Numbered from the stretch's first letter, positions 54,610-64,000 are shown. The stretch: DNA of 64,000 bases from Winslowiella toletana (GCF_032164335.1 NZ_CP134152.1:1612001-1676000), one strand, 5' to 3'. Notes: generated by a model not told the origin, from the letters alone. Program-made: numbers and translations.

Positions 54610-54621
54610 TTGTATATACAT
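54610..54621. promoter_or_regulatory. HutC operator 4, hutF-hutI divergent region
   Basis: TTGTATATACAT repeats the HutC core between the divergent hutF and hutI starts, so one site can control both operons. Confidence 0.65.
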
Positions 54622-54672
54622 ATACATACTTTAGCAGTTTCTGTAAATCAATCGCAGGATGTGGGAGAGCAA

Positions 54673-55890
54673 ATGGCGGACGAAATACGCTGTGACAGTG
54701 TGTGGTTCGGCGCGGATGTGGTCACTATGCGCAACGGGCGGTACAACATCATTAGCGATGGCGCGATTGCGGTGCGCGATGGCGTGATTGTCTGGATCGG
54801 TACGCGCGCGCAGTCGACGAAGATCGCCGCCACGCAGCGCACCGATTTTGCCGGGGGCATAATTACGCCTGGCCTGGTCGACTGCCATACTCACCTGGTG
54901 TTTGGTGGTGACCGCAGCCATGAGTTTGAGCAGCGGTTAAATGGCGTCAGCTATGCGGAGATTGCCGCGCAGGGCGGTGGCATTCTGGCGACGGTGCGCG
55001 CTACGCGCGAAGCGACCCTCGGGCAACTGGTCAGCAGCGCTCGCTGGCGAATCGAACGCTTACTGGCTGAAGGCGTTACGACGCTGGAGATAAAATCCGG
55101 TTACGGCCTCGATGAAGCCAGTGAAATACGCATGTTGCAGGCGATTCGCCAGCTGGCGCAGCAGCTTCCGGTTGATGTACTGGCAACTTGCCTGGCGGCA
55201 CACGCGATTCCACCTGAATTTGAACATCACCCGGATGGCTGGATTGAGATTATCTGTCAGCGTCTGCTGCCGAAAATCAGAGCCGAACGGCTGGCTAATG
55301 CGGTGGATGCATTTTGTGAACATCTGGCTTTTTCTCCGGCGCAGGTAAGCCGGGTATTTGAGCGGGCGCAGCAGCTCGGTTTACCGGTTAAATTGCACGC
55401 TGAGCAGCTCTCTTCACTTGGCGGCAGCGCGCTGGCGGCACGATTTAATGCGCTTTCAGCCGATCATCTGGAGTACGCCAGCGAAAGCGACGTGCAGGCA
55501 ATGGCGCAACATGGCACGGTCGCGGTGCTACTCCCCGGCGCGTTTTATCTGTTGCGTGAGACTCAATTACCGCCGGTTGCGCTGTTCCGCCAGTATCAGG
55601 TGCCGATGGCGCTGGCCAGCGATGCGAATCCTGGTACTTCTCCGGCGCTGTCGCTGCGTCTGATGCTGAATATGGCCTGCACCCTGTTTCGCCTGACCCC
55701 GGAAGAGGCGCTGGCGGGCGTCACGCTGCATGGCGCCAAAGCGCTGGGACTGGAGAAAACCCACGGATCGCTGGAGTGCGGTAAAGTCGCTAATTTCGTT
55801 CACTGGCCGCTGACGCGTCCGGCAGAACTGGTTTACTGGCTCGGTGGTCAGTTGCCTTGTCAGGTTATTTATCGAGGAGAAGCGCAATGA
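54673..55890 (+). CDS. hutI: HutI, imidazolonepropionase
   Basis: The 405-residue amidohydrolase has the metal-binding [17 protein letters not shown], and later [22 protein letters not shown]. It opens imidazolonepropionate to formiminoglutamate. GGGAGAGC directly before ATG 54673 fixes the start; an in-frame ATG 29 codons upstream lies across operator 4. Its stop overlaps the hutG ATG by four bases. Confidence 0.95.
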   Translation: MADEIRCDSVWFGADVVTMRNGRYNIISDGAIAVRDGVIVWIGTRAQSTKIAATQRTDFAGGIITPGLVDCHTHLVFGGDRSHEFEQRLNGVSYAEIAAQGGGILATVRATREATLGQLVSSARWRIERLLAEGVTTLEIKSGYGLDEASEIRMLQAIRQLAQQLPVDVLATCLAAHAIPPEFEHHPDGWIEIICQRLLPKIRAERLANAVDAFCEHLAFSPAQVSRVFERAQQLGLPVKLHAEQLSSLGGSALAARFNALSADHLEYASESDVQAMAQHGTVAVLLPGAFYLLRETQLPPVALFRQYQVPMALASDANPGTSPALSLRLMLNMACTLFRLTPEEALAGVTLHGAKALGLEKTHGSLECGKVANFVHWPLTRPAELVYWLGGQLPCQVIYRGEAQ

Positions 55891-56684
55891 AAGCCTTTCA
55901 GTTCTCAGCCGGGACGCTGCCGCTGCTGATCAGTATTCCTCATGCCGGTACCGCACTGACGCCGGAAGTGAAAGCGGGCCTGAGCGACGCCGCCAGGGGT
56001 TTACCTGATACCGACTGGCATCTGGCGCAGCTGTATGATTTTGTTCAGCCGCTGGGTGCCAGCGTGCTGACAGGCAACTATTCGCGCTTTGTTATCGATC
56101 TGAATCGACCGGCTGACGATCGGCCGCTGTATGCTACTGCCACTACCGGGCTGTATCCCGAAACGCTGTTTGACGGTACGCCAATCTTTAAGCCGGGCAT
56201 GACCCCCACTGCGGATCAGCGCCGAGACTATTTAGCCACCCTCTGGCAACCGTACCACGACAAACTTCAGCAGGAGCTGGCGCGGCTTAAGCAGCAGCAT
56301 GGCTACGCGCTGCTCTTCGATGCCCACTCGATAGCTTCGGTGATCCCGCGACTGTTTGACGGTCGGTTACCGGACCTGAATTTGGGCACCAACAACGGTA
56401 ACAGCAGCACCCCGGCGATTGATGCGGCGCTGATTCACTGTTTTTCCGCCCAGTCGCGCTTCAGCTGGGTAGACAACGGGCGCTTTAAAGGTGGCTATAT
56501 CACCCGCGCATATGGCAAACCCGAACAGCAGCAGTTTGCGGTACAGCTGGAGTTGGCGCAGTGTAACTATATGGATGAACAGCCGCCGTTCGCCTGGCGC
56601 GGTGAGCGAGCGGCAGCATTACAGCCGCTGTTGCAGCAGCTGATTATGACTCTGCTTGAGCAGGGGGCGATTGCTGCTGATTAG
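55887..56684 (+). CDS. hutG: HutG, N-formylglutamate deformylase
   Basis: About 265 residues. It carries the N-formylglutamate amidohydrolase motifs [19 protein letters not shown] and LFDAHSIAS. It releases formate and glutamate, the last step of the pathway. GGAG and ATGA overlap with hutI give translational coupling. It overlaps the convergent flavin reductase gene by four bases. Confidence 0.93.
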   Translation: MKAFQFSAGTLPLLISIPHAGTALTPEVKAGLSDAARGLPDTDWHLAQLYDFVQPLGASVLTGNYSRFVIDLNRPADDRPLYATATTGLYPETLFDGTPIFKPGMTPTADQRRDYLATLWQPYHDKLQQELARLKQQHGYALLFDAHSIASVIPRLFDGRLPDLNLGTNNGNSSTPAIDAALIHCFSAQSRFSWVDNGRFKGGYITRAYGKPEQQQFAVQLELAQCNYMDEQPPFAWRGERAAALQPLLQQLIMTLLEQGAIAAD

Positions 56685-57313
56685 CGTGGGCGGGCATCCG
56701 GCCTGACCAGATCAAAGCGCTGATCTTCGCTGATGGCGTAATAGGCCGATGGGCCACCAGCGCGCAGGATCGGCTGCGCTCTGGCGGTCTGATAGATGCC
56801 GTTTTCCAGCAGATCGCTGTCGATATGGATCGCCACCACTTCGCCTAAAACCAACCAGCTCGGCAGCTTTTCACCGTCGGCAGCCTGCAGCTGAATACAC
56901 TGCGTCAGCTTGCATTCAAAGTTGACCGGGCTCTCTGCCACCATGCTGACATTAACCTGCGTGGCCGCCACCGGCGTCAGGCCGGAGAAAGCAAACTCAT
57001 CTTCCCCCTGCGGCAGTGAGGCGGAGCTTTCATTCATTGCCACCGCCAGTGGCCGTGTCGCCAGATTCCAGACAAATTCACCGGTTTCACTAATATTTTT
57101 TACGCTGTCTTTCCAGCCGCTGCTGGCAAAACCAATAATCGGTGGATGGTAATTAAAACAGTTAAAGAAACTGTAGGGTGCCAGATTGCGCTGACCGTCA
57201 GTATTAGCGGAGCTGATCCAGCCAATTGGACGTGGTCCGATAATCGCATTCAGCGGATCGTGTGGCAGCCCGTGGCCGAGACGGGGTTGATACGAGTGGC
57301 GTTGACGGGACAT
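56681..57313 (-). CDS. Flavin-reductase-like FMN-binding split-barrel protein
   Basis: The 210-residue protein has the flavin reductase-like domain: DPLNAIIGPRPIGWISS, NLAPYSFFNCFNYHPPIIGFAS and EFVWNLATRPLAVAMNESS. AGGT before ATG 57313 supports this start over an ATG seven codons upstream. It could reduce or bind FMN; the partner is unknown. It lies between the hut cluster and rlmF and is not a recognised hut gene. Confidence 0.82.
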   Translation of the reverse strand: MSRQRHSYQPRLGHGLPHDPLNAIIGPRPIGWISSANTDGQRNLAPYSFFNCFNYHPPIIGFASSGWKDSVKNISETGEFVWNLATRPLAVAMNESSASLPQGEDEFAFSGLTPVAATQVNVSMVAESPVNFECKLTQCIQLQAADGEKLPSWLVLGEVVAIHIDSDLLENGIYQTARAQPILRAGGPSAYYAISEDQRFDLVRPDARPR

Positions 57314-57380
57314 AGCGTTACCTGTTGTTGTCATGTTTTGCTTATCTTAACGCGTCTGGTGCAGAGAAAAAAACACGGCA

Positions 57381-57512
57381 ATGGTTTACGCTTTTTTGCA
57401 AAGCGAGTATCTTACGCGCCCACTATACCCCTGGTATCTGAAGTGGCTGCAACGTCTGTTTAAACGCAGGGTTGCACTTGCCGCGACTCCAGCGACGTTG
57501 GGTAACCTTTGA
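57381..57512 (+). CDS. Putative 43-residue ORF directly upstream of rlmF
   Basis: The frame begins MVYAFLQSEYLTRPLYPW and has a basic amphipathic middle (LKWLQRLFKRR), ending TPATLGNL. Such a Trp/Tyr/Arg-rich pattern looks selected rather than random. The stop is nine bases before the preferred rlmF ATG, so translational coupling is possible. The ribosome site is weak. It opens within a 200-base gap that otherwise has no gene. No homologue is named. Confidence 0.45.
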   Translation: MVYAFLQSEYLTRPLYPWYLKWLQRLFKRRVALAATPATLGNL

Positions 57513-57521
57513 GAGATGCCG

Positions 57522-58451
57522 ATGAAAAAGCCTGCCGAAAAAAACGTTCTTCACCCGCGTAACCGTCACCGTGGACGCTACGACTTTGCTGCACTGAAAC
57601 AGTGCCACCCGGCGCTGGAACCGTTGGTTCAGGTCAATCAGTATGGCGATGAGTCGGTCGACTTTTCCGACCCCAATGCGGTGAAAGTGCTGAACCAGGC
57701 GCTGCTGCATCACTTTTATCAGATAGAACACTGGTCCATTCCTGACGGTTTTCTCTGTCCGCCAGTGCCGGGACGAGCGGACTATCTGCATCATCTCGCC
57801 GACTTACTGGCGGAAGATCATCAGCAGGTGGTGCCGCGTAATCTCAATCTGCTGGATATCGGTTGTGGTGCCAACTGCATTTATCCGCTGATTGGCTATC
57901 GCGAATATGACTGGCGTTTCACCGGAACCGAAGTCAACGAGCAGGCCATGAAAGCCGCCAACGCGATTATCGATGCCAATCCGGGGCTGAATCGTGGCAT
58001 TCGCCTGCGTCGCCAGAAGGATGCTGATGCTATTTTTCGCGGCATTATTCATAAAAATGAGATTTTCCACGCCACGATATGTAACCCACCGTTCCACGCT
58101 TCAGCCAGCGATGCGCGTCAGGGCAGCCAGCGGAAACTGCGTAATCTGGGGCTGGACCGCAACGCGCCGCTGAATTTCGGTGGTCAGCAGGATGAGCTGT
58201 GGTGTGAGGGGGGCGAAAAAGCCTTTATCACTCGTATGATTAACGAAAGCGTCGACTTTTCCCGCCAGTGCGTGTGGTTTACCTCTCTGGTGTCGCGAAA
58301 AGAGAACCTGCCTGATTTACGTCGGGCGCTGGAAGATGTTGAAGCGGTGCAGGTCCGGATTATCGATATGGCGCAGGGGCAGAAGCAGAGCCGGTTTATC
58401 GCCTGGAGCTTTTTCGATAAACCGGCCCGTAGCCGCATGCTCAGCAAGTAA
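57522..58451 (+). CDS. rlmF: RlmF, 23S rRNA (adenine1618-N6)-methyltransferase
   Basis: About 309 residues. It has the SAM motif [15 protein letters not shown], the catalytic CNPPFHAS, and [20 protein letters not shown]. It methylates A1618 of 23S rRNA. GAGAG is six bases before ATG 57522; ATG 57516 is an alternative two codons upstream but would sit on the ribosome site. It is followed at four bases by the convergent ybiO stop. Confidence 0.95.
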   Translation: MKKPAEKNVLHPRNRHRGRYDFAALKQCHPALEPLVQVNQYGDESVDFSDPNAVKVLNQALLHHFYQIEHWSIPDGFLCPPVPGRADYLHHLADLLAEDHQQVVPRNLNLLDIGCGANCIYPLIGYREYDWRFTGTEVNEQAMKAANAIIDANPGLNRGIRLRRQKDADAIFRGIIHKNEIFHATICNPPFHASASDARQGSQRKLRNLGLDRNAPLNFGGQQDELWCEGGEKAFITRMINESVDFSRQCVWFTSLVSRKENLPDLRRALEDVEAVQVRIIDMAQGQKQSRFIAWSFFDKPARSRMLSK

Positions 58452-58454
58452 CCC

Positions 58455-60728
58455 TTATTCGGGAGCGGCTAATGCCTGAGCGCCCGCCGCTCCCTGCACA
58501 TCATTACCGGTTTGCAGCACCTGCACCGTCTGGCGCGGCGCTTTAATCCCGGCCGCATCGAAATGCTTTTTCACCATATCATCCAGTGCAAAGCGTACCG
58601 TCCACTGCTTCAGCGGCTGAGTGGTAAAGGACACGCGTACGGTAAACGACTGATTGGTCAGCCCGACCAGCCCGGCGAACGCCGGTTCGCCAATCACCAT
58701 GCCACGGATCTCTTTGTTCTCCATCAGCTCTTGCACCGCCTGTTGTAGGGTGGCATTGACTTTCTCACTCTCTTCGTTGCGATCTACATCATAATTGGCG
58801 ACAAATGAGCCGATACCGCGGACAAAGTTGGCGAAAGTGGTGATCGATGACCACGGAATAATATGATATGCACCGGTATCCTGGCGCACGCCAACGGAGC
58901 GAATTGACATGCGTTCGACGCTGCCGGTAATCGGTCCGATAGTCACCAGATCGCCGGTATTCATGCCATTTTCAAACTGAATAAATACCCCGGTAATAAT
59001 ATCCTTCACCAGCGTTTGCGAGCCGAACGATACCGCCAGACCAAGTGCCCCGGCTCCGGCCAACAGAGGCGCAATATTCACGCCAATTTCCGACAGTAAA
59101 ATCATAATGGTAATGGTGCTGATCACGACCGCCAGCGCATTACGAAACAGCGTCAGTAGGGTGCGGGTTCGCGCACCGGGCATAGGGCGACCATGTGAGT
59201 CGGAGGCGAGACGGCTTTCTATCAGGCTGGCTAACAGCGTCCAGCCTACCGCTGAGAACAGCAGAATCACCAGTACGCGGATGATAATGTCCACCGTTTT
59301 TTCACCGGCACCCACCGTCAGCCAGTGCCACAGGTCGAACAGATGCCACGCATTAAGCAGCAGTAATCCGACGGCAAATACTGTCAGAATACGCGCCAGC
59401 TTCAGCAGCGTTGAGCACCACGCATTAACTCGTTTCTGCAATTCCGGATACTCGCGTTGCAGTTCGGGTGACAGCGTGATGCTTTTGGCAATCCAGCGCG
59501 ACAGAATGCCGGAAATCAGCGCGCCGATGCCGATAATCGCCAGGCTGCGCACCGACGCCGACATCATAAACTTCAGGCTGTCCCCCGGATTAAACATTGA
59601 GAGGAAAAACAGCACGATAAAATAGGCGCTCGCCAGCCAGTGCCAGACCAGTGCAAACGCGCGAATAAACAGCGCGAAAAAGCGCATTGAACGATCGGCC
59701 AGCGCCGTCAGTTCATACTGAATATTACGGCGATTATGAAAAATCAGGTACTGTGCCCACAGGGTGATCAGGCTCATCACCACCACGTTAACCAGCGCTC
59801 CAATCTGCACATTTATCTGATTACTGACAATCGGCACGATAACCAGTAAGCCGTAGCCAATCAGCCCGCTTAACCAGCTAAGGCGAGTATTCCAGTAGCG
59901 GGCGCGGTTATCGGCAATGCGGAACGGGCGCAAATCGGCAATACGTGGGCAGAAGATCAGCCGTAATATCGCCTTAAAGAATTCGATCAGCGCAAAGGCA
60001 TTCAGAAACAGCCCTTGCTGACGGGCGATGGTGCGGTTGCCGTCATTCAGGTAGTCGCTCATGATCTGGCCGGTAAACAGCGCCAGCGCCAGCAGCGCTA
60101 AGTCAATGATAAACGCCGCAAAAATCATCGCAGGCAGATGTAACCAGTTGGAACGATCGCGGTTCTTGAGGCGTCCCCACTTTCCCATGCGGCGATACAG
60201 TGGCCGCGCCAGCCAGCAAATCAGCCAGTAAAAGGCAAACAGCGCCACCGCCAGCATCAGAAAGTGGCTGACGGCGTTAAAAAAGGTCTGTTGATTAAAG
60301 GCGCGGTGCGGGGCGGAGACGATATTGTGATGCAGTTCGGTAAACTGCGTGGCGAATGCGCCACCGTAGTGGCGGCTGACGTCACTCAGCCCTTGCAGTA
60401 CGGTCTTCTCTTCCGGTTCTGTGTCGGGCGGTGTCAGAACCGGTTCACTGTGTTCTGCCGGGGTGGCGGCGGCATTGCGCAGCTGTTCAATCAATTCCTG
60501 ACGCGTCTGATCGTTTTGCAGAATATTAGCCAGTGCGGCGTACGCGGCTTTTTTATCCTCAGCGCCTGGCTCCTCTGCCGTGTTGTTGGTGGCGGATTGC
60601 GATTGCTGGGCGGCAACCACGGCGGCAGGCAGGGTAACCGCCAGAGCTGAACCAGAATAACCGCACAGCAGCATGCAAATCAGCAACCACTGGCAGAGGG
60701 TTTGTCGCGATTGAACCACAGCCAACAT
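58455..60728 (-). CDS. ybiO: YbiO, MscS-family mechanosensitive channel
   Basis: About 757 residues. It has a signal peptide (ending SALA), a periplasmic domain, many membrane segments, and an MscS domain with GLAVSFGSQTLVKDIITGVFIQFENGMNTGDLV. E. coli YbiO is 741 residues and lies in the same place between rlmF and glnQ. AGGAGAATACG fixes ATG 60728; an in-frame ATG upstream is not supported. It contributes to osmotic-shock release. Confidence 0.94.
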   Translation of the reverse strand: MLAVVQSRQTLCQWLLICMLLCGYSGSALAVTLPAAVVAAQQSQSATNNTAEEPGAEDKKAAYAALANILQNDQTRQELIEQLRNAAATPAEHSEPVLTPPDTEPEEKTVLQGLSDVSRHYGGAFATQFTELHHNIVSAPHRAFNQQTFFNAVSHFLMLAVALFAFYWLICWLARPLYRRMGKWGRLKNRDRSNWLHLPAMIFAAFIIDLALLALALFTGQIMSDYLNDGNRTIARQQGLFLNAFALIEFFKAILRLIFCPRIADLRPFRIADNRARYWNTRLSWLSGLIGYGLLVIVPIVSNQINVQIGALVNVVVMSLITLWAQYLIFHNRRNIQYELTALADRSMRFFALFIRAFALVWHWLASAYFIVLFFLSMFNPGDSLKFMMSASVRSLAIIGIGALISGILSRWIAKSITLSPELQREYPELQKRVNAWCSTLLKLARILTVFAVGLLLLNAWHLFDLWHWLTVGAGEKTVDIIIRVLVILLFSAVGWTLLASLIESRLASDSHGRPMPGARTRTLLTLFRNALAVVISTITIMILLSEIGVNIAPLLAGAGALGLAVSFGSQTLVKDIITGVFIQFENGMNTGDLVTIGPITGSVERMSIRSVGVRQDTGAYHIIPWSSITTFANFVRGIGSFVANYDVDRNEESEKVNATLQQAVQELMENKEIRGMVIGEPAFAGLVGLTNQSFTVRVSFTTQPLKQWTVRFALDDMVKKHFDAAGIKAPRQTVQVLQTGNDVQGAAGAQALAAPE

Positions 60729-60863
60729 CGTATTCTCCTGTAACGGCGCAATAAGAGCGTTGACCAGCAAGTATAGCGGAGCTGAGGATGGCGAAAGGTA
60801 AAGGCGGAGGTTTTGGGAGTAAGCCCAGACAGAAGCAGGGCGACATTGCTGCCGCCCGGAATA

Positions 60864-61586
60864 TCAGGATACGTGCTGTAAGAACTCGCGCAGGCGCGCG
60901 CTTGGCGGGTTGGTGATCAGGGTATCCGGGTCACCATCTTCCGCAATGCGGCCTTTGTCGATAAAGATCAGTCGCGATGCCACTTTCTGTGCGAACCCGA
61001 CCTCATGGGTGACAATAACCATCGTCATCCCTTCTTCAGCCAGATCCTGCATCACTTTCAGGACTTCGTGGCGCAACTCCGGATCAAGCGCTGAAGTTGG
61101 CTCATCAAACAGCATCATTTTCGGCTTCACCGCCAGCGCGCGGGCGATGGCCACACGCTGCTGCTGGCCGCCGGACAGCTCGGAAGGGAAATGGTGAGCA
61201 CGCTCGGCAAGGCCGACCTTGCTTAACAGCTCCTTCGCCAGTTTGTGTGCCGCATCTTTCTTCATACCACGGACGCGAATCGGACCGAAAGCCACATTAT
61301 CCAGCGCTGACATCTGCGGGAACAGATGGAACTGCTGGAACACCATTCCGGCTTCCTGACGAATCAGGCGCTCATCGACTTTTGGATCGTTCACTTTCAG
61401 ACCATCAACAATCAGCTCACCGCTGGTGATCTCTTCCAGTTTGTTGATGCAGCGCAGCAGGGTAGATTTACCGGAGCCGCTTGGGCCGATAATCACCACG
61501 ACTTCACCCTGATTGATCTTCAGATCGATGTTGTGCAGAACCTGAGTCTGACCAAAGTGCTTGGAGACATTTTTAAATTCAATCAC
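60864..61586 (-). CDS. glnQ: GlnQ, glutamine ABC importer ATPase
   Basis: The 240-residue ATPase is the same length as in E. coli. It has Walker [13 protein letters not shown], signature [15 protein letters not shown], Walker [13 protein letters not shown] and the switch VTHEVGF. Its ATG overlaps the glnP stop by four bases. After it a GGGCG/CGCCC stem (60840-60859) could end the operon. Confidence 0.96.
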   Translation of the reverse strand: MIEFKNVSKHFGQTQVLHNIDLKINQGEVVVIIGPSGSGKSTLLRCINKLEEITSGELIVDGLKVNDPKVDERLIRQEAGMVFQQFHLFPQMSALDNVAFGPIRVRGMKKDAAHKLAKELLSKVGLAERAHHFPSELSGGQQQRVAIARALAVKPKMMLFDEPTSALDPELRHEVLKVMQDLAEEGMTMVIVTHEVGFAQKVASRLIFIDKGRIAEDGDPDTLITNPPSARLREFLQHVS

Positions 61587-62242
61587 AGGATTTTCATCCT
61601 TTTTTCAATGCGACGCAGAACGAAACTGAGTGCCAGAGTAATAAACAGATAGATAACCGCGACCGCGCTCCAGATCTCCAGCGCACGGAAGTTACCCGCA
61701 ATAATTTCCTGCCCCTGACGCGTCAGTTCAGCGACACCGATAACGATAAACAGTGAGGTATCTTTGATGCTGACAATCCACTGGTTGCCTAATGGCGGCA
61801 GCATACGACGCAGCGCCAGCGGCATAATGACATAACGCAGCGTTTCACGACGCGACAGGCCAAGTGCCAGTCCGGCTTCGCGGAAGCCATTATGGATTGA
61901 CAGTACCGCACCACGGGTGATTTCAGCGATATAGGCCCCAGAGTTGATCATGATGGTGACCACTGCGGCGCTAAAGGGATCGATACGCAAATCGGTAAAT
62001 GCCATCGGCAGGGCGAAGTAAATAAACATCACCTGCACTACAATTGGCGTACCGCGAATCAATTCAATAAATACCAGCGCGATATTACGGGAAAACCAGC
62101 CGCCATAGGCGCGGGCAAATCCGGCAATCAGGCCGATAATCAGGCCGCCAACCAGACCGAGGACCGAGATCCACAAGGTCATTTTGGCGCCTTCAAGCAG
62201 GATAGGAAGAGCAGGCCAGATGGCGCTCCAGTCGAACTGCAT
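61583..62242 (-). CDS. glnP: GlnP, glutamine ABC importer permease
   Basis: The 219-residue permease starts [18 protein letters not shown] as in E. coli, has [18 protein letters not shown] and the EAA loop [35 protein letters not shown] precedes ATG 62242. It works with GlnH and GlnQ in glutamine uptake at the inner membrane. Confidence 0.96.
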   Translation of the reverse strand: MQFDWSAIWPALPILLEGAKMTLWISVLGLVGGLIIGLIAGFARAYGGWFSRNIALVFIELIRGTPIVVQVMFIYFALPMAFTDLRIDPFSAAVVTIMINSGAYIAEITRGAVLSIHNGFREAGLALGLSRRETLRYVIMPLALRRMLPPLGNQWIVSIKDTSLFIVIGVAELTRQGQEIIAGNFRALEIWSAVAVIYLFITLALSFVLRRIEKRMKIL

Positions 62243-62377
62243 GATGCTTTCTCCCGAACTAAAACAATTTTTGTTGAATGGAAAAACGCAGAGACGCAAT
62301 GCCGTCACTGACGTAAATGGCGCGGCAAAACTTAATAGCGGCATAAATGCCCGGCAGATTAATATTTTGCATGCAAT

Positions 62378-62407
62378 TTAACGAGCGGCGTTGTTGCCGC
62401 ACGTTAA
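62378..62407 (-). repeat. Intercistronic stem between glnH and glnP
   Basis: Twelve-base arms TTAACGAGCGGC and GCCGCACGTTAA (one mismatch) enclose a six-base loop in the 189-base gap. Such stems commonly keep the upstream binding-protein mRNA more abundant than the permease mRNA. Confidence 0.6.
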
Positions 62408-62431
62408 GTTGCCGGACGCTAACCGATTATA

Positions 62432-63178
62432 TTATTTTGGTTCGCTGCCGAACCATTTTTTATAGATAGTATTATAAGTGCCGTTATCGCGCAGGGTTTT
62501 CAGCGCGCCGTTAACCTTCTCACGCAGTTCGTCGCTGCCTTTCGGGAAAGCAATACCGTACTGCTGTGCTTCAATCGAATCTCCTACCGCTTTGAACTTG
62601 CCTTTACCGGCGGTATTGATGAAGTACAGAATATTTGGTGTATCGTGCAGGACGGCATCCGCACGGTTGGTACCCAGTTCCATATAAGCATTGTCGATAT
62701 TCGGGAACTGACGCAGGGCTTTGGTTTTGATGTTCTGTTTCGCGTAATCGACGGAACCGGTGCCGCTCTTCACCGCCACCACTTTACCGTCCAGATCATC
62801 AATGCCTTTCACCTCATTGTTGTTCTCTCTTACCATTACCAGCAGGCCGCTTTTGTAGTAACCGTCAGAGAAATCAATCGCCTTTTTGCGCTCGTCGGTG
62901 ATGGTGATGCCCGCCAGTGCCAGGTCGATATTGCGTGTTTGCAGGGCAGGGATGATGCCGCTGAAGTCCATAGGCTTCAGGGTGTATTCGACGTTCAGCT
63001 GTTTCGCGATGGCGTCCCACAAATCGATATCGAAACCGACATATTTATCGCCTTGTTTAAACTCAAACGGAACGAAGGCGGTATCGGTAGCGACAATCAG
63101 TTTCTTTTCAGCCGCTGTGGAAGAAACAGCAAATGCCAGCGCCAGCGCGGCAACGGAAACCTTAAAAATCGACTTCAT
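62432..63178 (-). CDS. glnH: GlnH, periplasmic glutamine-binding protein
   Basis: The 248-residue protein has a signal peptide ending in STAA and a mature part [54 protein letters not shown] and [10 protein letters not shown] match E. coli GlnH. AAGGATAAA puts the better spacing at the second of two adjacent ATGs (63178). It is the first gene of glnHPQ, driven by the sigma-54 promoter upstream. Confidence 0.97.
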   Translation of the reverse strand: MKSIFKVSVAALALAFAVSSTAAEKKLIVATDTAFVPFEFKQGDKYVGFDIDLWDAIAKQLNVEYTLKPMDFSGIIPALQTRNIDLALAGITITDERKKAIDFSDGYYKSGLLVMVRENNNEVKGIDDLDGKVVAVKSGTGSVDYAKQNIKTKALRQFPNIDNAYMELGTNRADAVLHDTPNILYFINTAGKGKFKAVGDSIEAQQYGIAFPKGSDELREKVNGALKTLRDNGTYNTIYKKWFGSEPK

Positions 63179-63234
63179 CATTTTATCCTTATCATTGAAT
63201 CGGGGGGGCCCCGCTTTTTGATGCCTGCTGCCAT

Positions 63235-63252
63235 ATGAAAAATCTATGCCAA
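63235..63252 (-). promoter_or_regulatory. Sigma-54 promoter of glnHPQ
   Basis: On the minus strand TTGGCATA (63252-63245) forms the -24 and TTTTCAT the -12; the -12 carries TC where the consensus has GC. Predicted start near 63222 gives a 45-base leader. E. coli glnHp2 is the same promoter. Confidence 0.75.
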
Positions 63253-63323
63253 CTTTTCATTATGATTGAAAACAGTGGCTTAATTCATCGGCCAAACAGG
63301 AATTCTTTAGCTTTACGTGCTGC

Positions 63324-63351
63324 GCACCAAAATGGGGCACCGTCCTGGTGC
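63324..63351. promoter_or_regulatory. Two overlapping NtrC sites upstream of glnH
   Basis: GCACC-N5-GGGGC (63324-63338) and the perfect palindrome GCACC-N5-GGTGC (63337-63351) are tandem NtrC boxes. Their centres lie about 109 and 122 bases upstream of the predicted start, matching the arrangement known for E. coli glnHp2. Confidence 0.85.
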
Positions 63352-63470
63352 GCCTTGATCATAACGGTGCAGCAGCACACAGGCAATCAGAGCATTAAAT
63401 AGGGGGATTAATGAACAGGATAGTTAGAAATATGTTATCGGGCTCATACTTCTGGGTGAATAATTGAAGT

Positions 63471-63734
63471 TTAGCGCAGCTGACTGTCTTTGCTGCCGCG
63501 TCGGTTGTACAGTGCGGCGCTGCTTTTTTCATCATGCTGCTGCTGACAGGTTACGCAATATTGCACGCCGGGCAGGGCGATACGCCGTGCTTCAGGAATC
63601 GGTTCATCACACTCCTGACAAAACTCGGCGCTGACGCCATTGTGCAGGTGCTGTCGTGCACGCTGAATCGCGTCATCAATGGTGGAATCAATTTGCTGCT
63701 GAACAGCATCATCAGACGCCCATCCGCTTGCCAT
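63471..63734 (-). CDS. ybiI: YbiI, small TraR/DksA-family zinc-finger protein
   Basis: The 87-residue protein starts MASGWASDDAVQQQIDST and has the four zinc-ligand cysteines in FCQECDEPIPEARR and YCVTCQQ. It ends NRRGSKDSQLR, as E. coli YbiI does. It lacks the long DksA coiled coil. Function is unknown. GGGAGAAAAAT fixes ATG 63734. It lies after the dps terminator. Confidence 0.93.
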   Translation of the reverse strand: MASGWASDDAVQQQIDSTIDDAIQRARQHLHNGVSAEFCQECDEPIPEARRIALPGVQYCVTCQQQHDEKSSAALYNRRGSKDSQLR

Positions 63735-63751
63735 ATTTTTCTCCCCACAAT

Positions 63752-63783
63752 AAAAAAAAGCGCATGACGAGGTCATCCGCTTT
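63752..63783 (-). terminator. Terminator between dps and ybiI
   Basis: On the minus strand AAAGCG..CGCTTT with an inner ATGAC/GTCAT stem is followed by eight Ts. A strong intrinsic terminator for dps. A second CCGGCGA/TCGCCGG stem lies just upstream (63799-63817) with a weaker tract. Confidence 0.9.
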
Positions 63784-63826
63784 CCGGGTCAGATTAAGCC
63801 GGCGAACGCGTCGCCGGATAAATCAG

Positions 63827-64000
63827 TTATTCAATATTAGACTCGATAAACCACAGGAATTTGTCGAGGTCACGCGATGCCGCAGTAAAGATGTCGGCAC
63901 TGTCTTCATCTGCCACTTCACCAATCGCTTTACGCAGATCGTTGGCTACCACACCGTAACGGTCAGCCAGTGCTTTCAGGTGATCCTGAACGCTGTGAAT
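63827..64000 (-). CDS. dps: Dps, DNA-protecting ferritin-like protein (3' part only)
   Basis: Only the last 57 codons are inside the window, beginning [16 protein letters not shown] and ending [10 protein letters not shown], almost identical to E. coli Dps. Dps makes a dodecamer that stores iron and protects DNA in stationary phase or under oxidative stress. It is transcribed leftwards, with two terminator stems after the stop. Confidence 0.96.
   Translation of the reverse strand: MHSVQDHLKALADRYGVVANDLRKAIGEVADEDSADIFTAASRDLDKFLWFIESNIE

Noticed and set aside
57413-57500. ERIC/MITE-like end (TATACCCCTGG) before rlmF
   Set aside because: Resemblance to the TATACCCGTCA repeat end is partial, no matching second end is present, and the stretch is better explained by the 43-residue ORF.
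60788-60916. 42-codon plus-strand ORF starting MAKGKGGGFG opposite the end of glnQ
   Set aside because: It has a usable ribosome site, but its second half is antisense to glnQ and composition follows the glnQ codons; kept out for lack of support.
1-64000. tRNA, rRNA, CRISPR arrays, prophage, transposases
   Set aside because: Nothing with these signatures was seen by eye on either strand; a covariance-model or repeat search would be needed to exclude small RNAs.

Overview
The window is a 64 kb chromosomal piece of a gammaproteobacterium of the order Enterobacterales. Almost every core gene has a close Escherichia coli counterpart of the same length (moaBCDE, ybhL/N/O/P/Q, rhlE, dusC, ldtB, pbpG, dld, bglX, osmF-yehYXW, mlrA, dinG, ybiB, rlmF, ybiO, glnHPQ, ybiI, dps). 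Base composition, the complete histidine utilisation cluster and the accessory genes suggest the Pantoea/Erwinia side of the order, but the sequence does not prove the genus. I saw no rRNA, tRNA, CRISPR array, prophage or insertion sequence.

Layout. 1-1.7 kb: end of the moa molybdopterin operon. 1.7-8.2 kb: CPBP protease, DUF1615 lipoprotein, ybhL, then the ybhP-clsB-ybhN operon and ybhQ. 8.4-15.4 kb: rhlE, dusC, an MFS pump, ldtB with an extra C-terminal tail, and a GH15 glucosidase. 15.6-41.6 kb: a block collinear with E. coli yohF-yohD-yohC-pbpG-dld-bglX-osmF-yehYXW-mlrA, interrupted by lineage-specific genes: a DUF3772/MscS channel, an MgtC homologue with a long leader, an AT-rich patch with small ORFs, a SUFU-domain protein, idi, an MFS transporter, and an eight-gene mlrA-led lipid operon. 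41.7-43.6 kb: XRE-cupin regulator, two GNAT acetyltransferases and a small coiled-coil membrane protein. 43.9-47.1 kb: dinG-ybiB. 47.2-56.7 kb: hut cluster. 56.7-64 kb: flavin reductase, a small ORF, rlmF, ybiO, glnHPQ, ybiI and the end of dps.

How genes work together. The hut genes encode the five-step route through formylglutamate (HutH, HutU, HutI, HutF, HutG), with HutC operators in both divergent intergenic regions. OsmF-YehYXW is a complete ABC importer. GlnHPQ has a sigma-54 promoter and paired NtrC sites placed as in E. coli. The most unusual unit is the minus-strand run mlrA, NTF2-like, SDR, flavin amine oxidase, DUF1365, Cfa-like methyltransferase, DUF2878, DUF3833 lipoprotein. It looks like a membrane-lipid modification pathway put under a curli/biofilm regulator, with TTGTACA repeats upstream that resemble the MlrA recognition sequence.

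Other points for attention are the MgtC leader (PhoP-box-like repeat, about 370-nt leader, proline-containing leader ORF) and several unannotated small ORFs at 24.3, 27.4, 35.3 and 57.4 kb.
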